DNA from: an uncultured Blautia sp.
Lineage (GTDB): Bacteria > Bacillota > Clostridia > Lachnospirales > Lachnospiraceae
Assembly: GCA_938028845.1 (NCBI GenBank)
Contig: CALIZJ010000133.1
Span: 1 to 6,555 of the forward strand
Reading direction: 5' to 3'
DNA length: 6,555 nucleotides
Shown here in pieces: positions 1 through 4,706 of this stretch. Under the pieces are notes generated by a model. The model searched no databases. It saw nothing but the letters and a program-made list of their open reading frames with translations, and was not told the DNA's origin. Each line of letters begins with the position of its first letter. Within the stretch, counting starts at the first letter, position 1. A program made the translations under genes and the position numbers.

Positions 1-40
1 TACCAAAGAAGAACTATTGAATTGAATCTTATTCCACCCA

Positions 41-77
41 AAGAAAAATCCGGGCTTTTCCCGCCCGGATTTTCCTT
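41..77 (-). terminator. Rho-independent terminator after the fructosamine kinase gene
   Basis: An 11-bp perfect stem (45-55 with 63-73, core TCCGGGC/GCCCGGA) encloses a 7-base loop. After one mismatch it is extended by three more pairs (41-43 with 75-77). Read on the minus strand the stem runs into TTTTTCTTTGGG, a usable U-rich tail, about 40 bases after the kinase stop codon. The plus-strand reading also ends in TTTTCCTT, so the hairpin could serve a convergent gene from the left, but no such gene is visible in the window. Confidence 0.85.
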
Positions 78-116
78 GGTATGAACCAAAAAACTTCTCT
101 AAAAAATATCTGCTGT

Positions 117-1043
117 TTATCCATAGTGTTTTATAATATCAACAACCTCTCCCAGATACCCATATCCAAAAAGATTCAGGTGATTCAAAAGATGATACAG
201 ATCATACAAGGGCCTTCTCTCGCCGTATTCTTTTAAATCAATGGGTATGATTCCCCGGTATCCTTCCCAGAAAGATTCTGGAATCCTTCCAAATAACTGC
301 AGCATAGCCAGATCCGTCTCGCAGTCTCCCACGTAAACGGCAGGATCTATGATCCATGCTTTTTCGTTATCTCCGCATAGTATATTTCCACTCCAGAGAT
401 CTCCGTGAAGCAAGGAAGGAAACTCGGGTTCCCTCATATAATCTTCCAGATGCTCCAGCAGGCGCTGCGCTTTTTTCCTTATAGCAGAGGGCAGATATCT
501 CTCTGCCATAGTAAGCTGCGGCAAAAGCCGGCATTCTCTGTAAAAGTCAACCCACTTTTCTTTCGGGTCATTCTTCTGAGGACTTGCTCCTATGTAATTG
601 TCCTCTGCAAATCCGAACTTTCCGCCAGGCTCTCTTAGGGTCACAAAGGAGCTGCTGCAAGCCCGGTGCAGGTTCGCCAGCTCATATCCAAAGGTCTCCC
701 AGTAATTTCCTGTCTTTTGGGAACTTTTTATATATTCCATAGCGAGAAAGGAAACTTCTCTCTTCTTATCTGTTCCTACCCCTAATATTTTCGGAACTCC
801 AATTTTCTCTGCAGAGCGAAGCGCCTCCAAGCCATTTGCTTCCGCCAGAAAAAAATGCACGTTATGAATGGCATTGGTTTTTACAAAGATACTATTTCCC
901 GAAGAAAGTGTCACCCTATAAGCCTGATTAATATCGCCACCTGGTACACACTCCATTTTCAAAAGATGTACCCCGGCCCCAAAACAGGCGCTTATCATTT
1001 CTTCTATAGAATGATAGAATGTCCGCGCGCTTCTTTCCTTCAT
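117..1043 (-). CDS. Fructosamine/ketosamine-3-kinase family protein
   Basis: This encodes a 308-residue cytosolic protein of the fructosamine kinase family, which has an aminoglycoside-phosphotransferase-like fold. Members phosphorylate sugar-amine (Amadori) adducts on amines or proteins so that these break down, giving a deglycation or repair role. Visible signatures are the nucleotide loop GGDINQAYRV (about 35-44), the ATP-binding lysine in FVKTN (K55), the catalytic loop LHGDLWSGN (212-220, D215 as likely base, N220 as metal ligand) and the IIDPAVYVGD metal motif (231-240, D233). These match the family's order and its usual length of about 290-310 residues. The start is the ATG at 1041-1043, preceded by AGAGG at 8-9 bases. 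The frame stays open upstream to 1118, but that extension is basic, Trp-rich and has no ribosome site. It lies 144 bases after the methyltransferase with no clear terminator between, so the two may share a transcript. The exact substrate cannot be told from sequence. Confidence 0.9.
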   Translation of the reverse strand: MKERSARTFYHSIEEMISACFGAGVHLLKMECVPGGDINQAYRVTLSSGNSIFVKTNAIHNVHFFLAEANGLEALRSAEKIGVPKILGVGTDKKREVSFLAMEYIKSSQKTGNYWETFGYELANLHRACSSSFVTLREPGGKFGFAEDNYIGASPQKNDPKEKWVDFYRECRLLPQLTMAERYLPSAIRKKAQRLLEHLEDYMREPEFPSLLHGDLWSGNILCGDNEKAWIIDPAVYVGDCETDLAMLQLFGRIPESFWEGYRGIIPIDLKEYGERRPLYDLYHLLNHLNLFGYGYLGEVVDIIKHYG

Positions 1044-1187
1044 TATCCTTACCTCTTTATTTATCCAAAACCATTTCTGACGACCGCAGCGCTTGTGACG
1101 CCAATCTCTCGCCTTCATTATCCAGACGGACTTTTACTTATCTTCAAAACTGTCCCAGCTTCATGCAGCATACCAACGGCACAAATC

Positions 1188-1790
1188 TTATTTTATACCC
1201 GTCACACAAATCATCTGCTCTGGACCATAATAGACTTTCGTCTCCCGAAAACCTGCTTTCTCCAGTAGATCGGTCAATTCCTCCGGGCGATAAATCCGCA
1301 TAAATCCCTCTACAGGCGGCCAGTTACATTTATCCGGGTCGCTACCTTCATTGATAATCGCAAAAACTCCAGAGGGTTTCAGAACCCGCAGGATTTCCGT
1401 AAATGCGGTATATATATCCGGCCAGAAATATACGGTCTCCATAGCAGTCACCAAATCATATTGATCCTTTGAAAAAGGCAGTTTTGCCACATCTCCCTGA
1501 CTGATCTTACATCTGGTTCCCAGATATTCCCGATTCCATTCTTCAGACTGGCGGACACTGACCTCTGAATAATCTATTCCATCAATCACGCTGTCAGGAG
1601 ATAATTTCAGCATCTCAGCAATCGTGGCGCCACCGCCGCATCCCACATCCAGAATCCGCATACCTGGCCGCCAGGAAAGCAAAGGCAGACTGAAAGCCCG
1701 TAATGGCTCATGGCTGCGATTCATCCTTTCCAGCATTTTCTCCCCGCTCTTTCCTTCCGGGCGGGCCGGGTTTTCTCTTTCTTCTGTCAT
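1188..1790 (-). CDS. Class I SAM-dependent methyltransferase (UbiE/Methyltransf_11 type)
   Basis: This encodes a 200-residue soluble protein with a Rossmann-fold methyltransferase domain. Motif I is ILDVGCGGG (46-54), which binds SAM. The acidic post-I residue is D73 in GIDYS. Motif II is around YDLVTAMETVYFWPD (111-125), and LKPSGVFAIINE (137-148) is the motif III strand. The N-terminal MNRSHEPL and the YFWPD stretch resemble, from memory, a group of small clostridial and bacillar methyltransferases whose substrate is unknown. The length is normal for a stand-alone enzyme and no key residue is missing. The start at 1790 has AAGGAT/AAGGA 4-10 bases upstream, and a promoter lies 54 bases further up. 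No clear terminator follows, so transcription may continue into the kinase gene. A small-molecule target is more likely than protein or RNA, but this is inference. Confidence 0.9.
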   Translation of the reverse strand: MTEERENPARPEGKSGEKMLERMNRSHEPLRAFSLPLLSWRPGMRILDVGCGGGATIAEMLKLSPDSVIDGIDYSEVSVRQSEEWNREYLGTRCKISQGDVAKLPFSKDQYDLVTAMETVYFWPDIYTAFTEILRVLKPSGVFAIINEGSDPDKCNWPPVEGFMRIYRPEELTDLLEKAGFRETKVYYGPEQMICVTGIK

Positions 1791-1843
1791 GTCTTCCTTA
1801 TCCTTTCTGTTTCTTACAGTAAAATTTCATTCTTGTATCGTCC

Positions 1844-1872
1844 ATTATACTATACGAAAAAGCCTGCTGCAA
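1844..1872 (-). promoter_or_regulatory. Sigma-A-type promoter for the methyltransferase gene
   Basis: On the minus strand TTGCAG (1872-1867) and a perfect TATAAT (1849-1844) are separated by 17 bases. Transcription would start near 1837, leaving a leader of about 47 bases before the ATG at 1790. The rest of the gap from 1791 to 2001 shows no further feature I can support. Confidence 0.65.
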
Positions 1873-2001
1873 ACCAATTCTATAAAAAGGAAATTCCTCT
1901 CATTGCCCGTAAATACAGCGTACTCTTTCTAAAAACTGGCTGTACCTCCGGCTCTGTCTTTACGTTCACTGCTCTAGGACAAAGTATACTCCGGCATTTA
2001 C

Positions 2002-2218
2002 TTATGGCTGCTCCTTAATCTCATTTAATAATTCTTCCACCTCAATATGAAACAGCTTTGCCAGCGCGATTAATCTTCTTTTTTTCTTCTCTGACATTTT
2101 CAGAGCGGATATATTTTTTCAGTGCCTTCACCACTAAAACAAGCACATACAGGATTCCTCCGCACAAAGCAGCCAACAAAAGAAGATTCGCTATCTGCCA
2201 TATCAATAAAAAATCCAT
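2002..2218 (-). pseudogene. Broken membrane-anchored XRE-family regulator: HTH helices deleted and tail frameshifted
   Basis: The gene starts at the ATG at 2216-2218, behind a strong GGAGGTG site at 2224-2230. It encodes one hydrophobic helix (about residues 2-30, rich in L, V and I), then a basic KALKKYIRS stretch and NVREEKK. In this frame it stops at 2042-2044 after 58 residues. In the +1 frame, from about 2081 down to the TAA at 2002-2004, it reads LIALAKLFHIEVEELLNE followed by IKEQP and stop. That is a typical C-terminal end of a Cro/C1-type helix-turn-helix domain. Clostridial proteins that I recall as having an N-terminal membrane helix and a C-terminal XRE domain share both ends, with some 50-60 residues of DNA-binding helices between. 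Those are absent here. The junction falls at an A7 run (2079-2085). The simplest reading is an internal deletion that also broke the frame. A functional 58-residue membrane peptide, or slippage at A7 giving about 71 residues, cannot be excluded. Confidence 0.6.
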
Positions 2219-2222
2219 TTTC

Positions 2223-2312
2223 TCACCTCCCACACCAACATACCGCAAAAGCAGCTGTTGCACCACCAACTATACCGCAACTTTCCGTTGCATATGTAAA
2301 GTTTCCGCTCAT
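2223..2312 (-). CDS. Uncharacterised 29-residue Cys/Gly-rich peptide
   Basis: This short frame runs from the ATG at 2310-2312 to the TGA at 2223-2225. It begins MSGNFTYATES and ends AVCWCGR, with a small-residue hydrophobic middle (CGIVGGATAAF). It has three cysteines (12, 25 and 27, the last two as CWC), one Trp and a Gly-Gly at 16-17. An AAGGAG site precedes the start at about 12 bases, somewhat far. The stop codon sits inside the GGAGGTGA ribosome site of the next gene, with only four bases between stop and ATG, which suggests translational coupling. I do not recognise a family. Possibilities are a small membrane peptide, a modified or secreted peptide precursor, or a leader peptide controlling the regulator gene. 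The Gly-Gly site lacks the full hydrophobic spacing of classical double-glycine leaders. A chance frame of 29 codons is also possible, so confidence is moderate. Confidence 0.4.
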   Translation of the reverse strand: MSGNFTYATESCGIVGGATAAFAVCWCGR

Positions 2313-2335
2313 TCCACTGTTTTTCTCCTTAATTT

Positions 2336-2364
2336 ATAGTAACATGAAAGATGAAGTTTTTAAA
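2336..2364 (-). promoter_or_regulatory. Weak candidate promoter for the peptide/XRE pair
   Basis: On the minus strand TGTTACTAT (2344-2336) forms an extended -10, preceded at 17 bases by the poor -35 TTTAAA (2364-2359). It would give only a very short leader before the AAGGAG site near 2325-2330. It is offered because the preceding terminator (2420-2475) implies a separate start of transcription, but the match is weak. Confidence 0.3.
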
Positions 2365-2419
2365 GATTCTCTCCAAAGAGCCACCAAATCCTCCTATCTC
2401 TTATCCCGCTGCATCCAAC

Positions 2420-2475
2420 AAAAAGGTGCGATCTGTCACAGCCTCACATCCAAAAGATGTCTGTTCGATCGCACC
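2420..2475 (-). terminator. Long branched terminator ending the LytTR-linked operon
   Basis: A perfect 9-bp stem, GGTGCGATC/GATCGCACC (2425-2433 with 2467-2475), brackets 33 bases. These hold an inner hairpin, ACATC/GATGT (2446-2450 with 2456-2460), with CAG/CTG flanks. On the minus strand the outer stem runs directly into TTTTTG. It lies about 30 bases after the stop of the 62-residue protein gene. The plus-strand reading continues into CTCTTTT, so it may be bidirectional. An attenuator or other structured RNA is an alternative because the insert is unusually long for a simple terminator. Confidence 0.75.
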
Positions 2476-2503
2476 CTCTTTTACAGTTTTGTTTATAAAA
2501 ATA

Positions 2504-2692
2504 TCAGTCTGTACTTTCGGTTGGTGTAACCAATGGTTTACCGTCGGCCCCTAAAAGTACTGTTAGTCCACATCCATCTGTTGTGGATGATGACGCCAGC
2601 AAATAGTTGACCCCTGTCTCTGTATCCACCAAAATCTTACGGACATTGGAAACTCCCTGAGAATAAACTTCTTTAAAACGATTTTTTGCCAT
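2504..2692 (-). CDS. DUF6440 family small protein
   Basis: This encodes a 62-residue soluble protein starting MAKNRFKEVYSQG. The phrase KILVDTETGVNYLLAS (about 20-35), followed by GLTVLLGADGKPLV (about 42-55), matches the DUF6440 pattern as I recall it: a compact beta-rich fold with a conserved DTETGVxYL core and a DGKPxV end. No function is known for this family. There is no signal peptide or membrane segment. The start is chosen at 2690-2692 because AAGGAG lies eight bases upstream. An in-frame ATG seven codons earlier has no ribosome site. It is the last gene of the operon, 34 bases after the DUF3267 gene, and is followed by the branched terminator. An expressed small effector or regulatory partner of the membrane protein is possible, but that is inference only. 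Confidence 0.8.
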   Translation of the reverse strand: MAKNRFKEVYSQGVSNVRKILVDTETGVNYLLASSSTTDGCGLTVLLGADGKPLVTPTESTD

Positions 2693-2726
2693 AATAAAAT
2701 CTCCTTTTCTCATTTTTTCTTATTAA

Positions 2727-3293
2727 TTAATCTTTGTGATATAGTCCGATAAAGCCGGAACATTCCGGGCTGTCAGCCACCAAAGCCGCACCGCTGCGAA
2801 GAATTTCGTATGCGATTACCAGATCCGCTCCTGGAAGTGTCAGATTGACCAGTGCTGTCAGCAGGGATATTGTACCAGGATACAGGATCAGGAACAGCAA
2901 ACTTCCGCCGCCTAAAACCAAAAACGGAAGAAAAACTCCAATCAGATAAGCCTTAGCAGAAAGTATTGCTTTACATGAACACATGGGAAGCCCATGACAA
3001 AGTAAAAACACAGTATCCTCTTTTTTCAGCCGGCCGGAAAGTTTCCATCCCAGGCTATGCAGGCCTTCATGAATAGGCAGACTGACTGCCGCAGCAAATA
3101 AGAGGAGTATTCCGGTATGATCCAGCAGGACAGCACGGTGCAGAAGAAAAGTCCGGTACATTCCTCCAGCCAAGAAAAGAAATGGAAGGGCAAACAGAAC
3201 ACCCCACAGATAAACCTGTTTTCCAGTCAGAGTACACTTCCTCACCTGCCATCCATCCGCCCGGAGGCCATCCAGTTTCTCTTTTTGATCCAT
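2727..3293 (-). CDS. DUF3267 membrane protein, putative zinc-metalloprotease-like
   Basis: This encodes a 188-residue integral membrane protein. Hydrophobic segments are at about 27-44, 59-73, 115-138 and 141-158. HEGLH (75-79), at the end of the second segment, matches the HExxH zinc motif typical of DUF3267 proteins. D157 in GADLVIAYEIL lies where the family has a later conserved acidic residue and may be a third ligand. DUF3267 members are thought to be intramembrane or membrane-bound zincins, but activity is mostly unproven. The ATG at 3291-3293 overlaps the previous stop as TGATG, and a GTG one codon earlier is the alternative. No good ribosome site is present, so translation probably depends on reinitiation from the upstream gene. 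This ties its expression to the PH-like protein and suggests that the two act together at the membrane. Substrates are unknown. Confidence 0.8.
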   Translation of the reverse strand: MDQKEKLDGLRADGWQVRKCTLTGKQVYLWGVLFALPFLFLAGGMYRTFLLHRAVLLDHTGILLLFAAAVSLPIHEGLHSLGWKLSGRLKKEDTVFLLCHGLPMCSCKAILSAKAYLIGVFLPFLVLGGGSLLFLILYPGTISLLTALVNLTLPGADLVIAYEILRSGAALVADSPECSGFIGLYHKD

Positions 3294-3793
3294 CACGCAG
3301 TTTTTTCATCCCCAAACTGCAGTGACTTCAGTGCTTCCAGCGTGGCATCCAGATTTGTCCGGTGCCAGTTTTCTACTTTCAGTTCACTTCCTCTTGTAAT
3401 TCCCGATCCAAAGCCGCTCATACCAACAGACAGTGTACCGGAGGTTCGGAACTCGCTTAACTCTTTTTGCTGGGCGGACAGCGCGATCAGCCCATCGTCT
3501 GTGTCCAGCTCAATACGGTAATTCAGCATATCCTCCCGCACTTCCACTTTGTGGATATGGTCATAGGGGATTTCCAGCGCTACATTCTTTTTCAGCATAA
3601 ATGACATCCTTCCAAAAGGTAGCAGTACCAGTGAGGACTCACACATCTGCAATACAAAAAATTCGTTTGAGAAAAAGCGGGTAATCTTCTCACTCAGATT
3701 AGCCGGAGCATAAGTCACAATAATCGCACGTCCCTTTACAGGTGTGTAGCCAGCGTCTTTGAGAATCTCATTTACTCTCTTTTCGGTTGCCAT
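3293..3793 (-). CDS. Hypothetical protein with PH-like beta-rich core
   Basis: This encodes a 166-residue soluble protein beginning MATEKRVNEIL. I do not recognise a named family with certainty. The middle (about 42-108) alternates beta-type strands: EFFVLQM, SLVLLPFG, VALEIPYDHI, VEVRE, YRIELDTDDG, LIALSAQ. The stretch with an aromatic or Ile residue before KVEVRE is reminiscent of bacterial PH-like domains (bPH/YokE type). A Gly/Ser-rich loop (about 118-136) and a C-terminal helix with WHRTNLDATLEALKSL follow. There are no membrane segments. The start at 3791-3793 has AGGAG at 8 bases; the frame is open further up but crosses the promoter and terminator, so the longer form is not real. It is the first gene of the operon behind the direct-repeat promoter, and its stop overlaps the next start. 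Role unknown; a membrane- or partner-binding adaptor is a guess from the fold impression. Confidence 0.75.
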   Translation of the reverse strand: MATEKRVNEILKDAGYTPVKGRAIIVTYAPANLSEKITRFFSNEFFVLQMCESSLVLLPFGRMSFMLKKNVALEIPYDHIHKVEVREDMLNYRIELDTDDGLIALSAQQKELSEFRTSGTLSVGMSGFGSGITRGSELKVENWHRTNLDATLEALKSLQFGDEKTA

Positions 3794-3844
3794 ATAAAAC
3801 ACTCTCCTTTTATTTGTTTTCTTTGTTTTTGTTTTGTTGGGTTG

Positions 3845-3873
3845 AGTATAACAGACCGAAAAGGCTTGTGACC
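3845..3873 (-). promoter_or_regulatory. Activator-type promoter of the PH-like/DUF3267/DUF6440 operon
   Basis: On the minus strand an extended -10, TGTTATACT (3853-3845), is preceded at 17 bases by a poor -35, GGTCAC (3873-3868). A good -10 with a weak -35 next to direct repeats (3878-3908) is what an activator-dependent promoter looks like. The predicted start near 3838 gives a leader of about 45 bases made almost only of A and C (3801-3840), unlikely to fold, before the AGGAG site. Confidence 0.65.
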
Positions 3874-3877
3874 GTTT

Positions 3878-3908
3878 CTTTCGCCAATGGTTTTTTTCCT
3901 TTCGCCAA
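3878..3908 (-). repeat. Paired 10-bp direct repeats, likely LytTR operator
   Basis: The minus-strand sequence TTGGCGAAAG occurs twice without mismatch (3908-3899 and 3887-3878), with the copies offset by exactly 21 bp, or two helical turns. The similarity continues as RAA after each copy. The nearer copy ends four bases before the -35. LytTR activators such as AgrA and ComE bind paired direct repeats of about 9 bp with 12-bp spacing (21-bp period) at this position. The bases differ from the AgrA/ComE consensus, so the assignment to the adjacent LytTR gene rests on geometry and location. Confidence 0.6.
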
Positions 3909-3912
3909 CTGC

Positions 3913-3953
3913 AAAAAAGCCCGGGACTTCTCTTTTTTGAATGTCCCAGGCTT
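3913..3953 (-). terminator. Terminator after the LytTR regulator gene
   Basis: On the minus strand AAGCCTGGGAC (3953-3943) pairs with GTCCCGGGCTT (3927-3917) over 11 bp with one G-U wobble and a 15-base loop, followed by TTTT. In the plus strand the wobble becomes a C-A mismatch, so the element is oriented for minus-strand transcription. It begins within a few bases of the response regulator stop and separates the sensor operon from the target operon. Confidence 0.85.
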
Positions 3954-3956
3954 GTA

Positions 3957-4685
3957 TCACCCTGTCCGATATTCACTTTTTCCTTTCCGAGACAGCAGGC
4001 ATGTCTCGCCGTTATCCAGTTCCACAATCTGTTCTTTTAGATGTACACAGCGAATCCGGGAGCGGTTTACAAGAAAACTTCGATGACAGCGCCAGAAATT
4101 TTCTCCCAATTCCTTGGCAAAATGATCCAGACTGCTGTTAAATTCCAGCAACTCATCGTCCAGGTGCAGCCGCAGAGTATGGCGGTATCCTACTGCCTCC
4201 AGATACAGGATGCTTTCAACGGGAATATGGCGCACCGTATCCAGAATCTTCACAGTACAGTAATTTCCCTGTCCGGGGCGCTGAGCCTGCATACGCTCTC
4301 CAATGCTTTCCAGACATTTCTGTACCCGCTGCGTCATTTCCGCCCGGTCTCCTTTTACGATATAATCCAGTGCCTCCAGCCGCAGGCGGAAAGTTTCAAA
4401 GGCCAGGTCACTGTGGGCCGTAATAAAAACAATAAACCCGCGCGGGTCATACTTGCGCAGTTTCTGGGCCAGTTCCAGGCCGCTCATTTTTCCGGGAAAG
4501 TCAATATCCAAAAAATAGATTGCCGGAACAGAATCTTCTTTTTGCACTTTTAAAAGCTCGTTCGGATCATCCAGACTGCGCAGGGGCCCCATATCACAAT
4601 CCAGAATCATAATCTGCCCGGCAATGATCTGTTCCAGGTTTTTCCGAACTGGCGGCTCATCATCACAGATATACACAGGTATCAT
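3957..4685 (-). CDS. LytTR-family response regulator
   Basis: This encodes a 242-residue cytosolic two-component regulator of the AgrA/ComE/VirR type. The N-terminal receiver domain (about 1-125) has the acidic pair D8-D9 in ICDDE, the phosphoacceptor D60 in YFLDIDFPG, T89 in FITAHSD and K111 in YIVKGD, all the residues needed for phosphotransfer. The C-terminal LytTR DNA-binding domain (about 141-240) includes VESILYLEAVGYRHTL and the hallmark WRCHRSFLVNRSRI (198-211). The start at 4683-4685 has AGGAGGG at about seven bases and lies 21 bases after the kinase stop, so the pair is co-transcribed and surely partnered. A terminator follows directly. LytTR proteins bind paired direct repeats, and such a pair lies just downstream before the next operon, which is the probable target. 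Nothing is truncated. Confidence 0.95.
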   Translation of the reverse strand: MIPVYICDDEPPVRKNLEQIIAGQIMILDCDMGPLRSLDDPNELLKVQKEDSVPAIYFLDIDFPGKMSGLELAQKLRKYDPRGFIVFITAHSDLAFETFRLRLEALDYIVKGDRAEMTQRVQKCLESIGERMQAQRPGQGNYCTVKILDTVRHIPVESILYLEAVGYRHTLRLHLDDELLEFNSSLDHFAKELGENFWRCHRSFLVNRSRIRCVHLKEQIVELDNGETCLLSRKGKSEYRTG

Positions 4686-4706
4686 AAGAGAACCCTCCTT
4701 TTCTTT

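Noticed and set aside
405..638. Plus-strand open frames opposite the kinase, methyltransferase, regulator and sensor genes
   Set aside because: They lie antisense to well-supported genes, lack ribosome sites and show no recognisable domains; they are shadows of the minus-strand genes.
1044..1118. N-terminal 25-residue extension of the kinase gene
   Set aside because: It has no ribosome site and unusual Arg/Trp-rich composition; AGAGG is placed correctly for the ATG at 1043 and the family usually begins near there.
1880..2001. Possible MerR-like operator or second promoter (TATACT near 1985-1990)
   Set aside because: No -35 at suitable distance and no convincing dyad; the better promoter at 1844-1872 explains the downstream gene.
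3871..3879. ACCGTTTCT on the plus strand resembling one LytTR half-site
   Set aside because: It is a single copy with no partner at 21 bp and points away from the operon; the TTGGCGAAAG pair is the better operator candidate.
3794..4027. Long form of the PH-like protein starting at 4027
   Set aside because: It would overlap the regulator gene and run through the terminator, the repeats and the promoter; the ATG at 3793 has a clear AGGAG.
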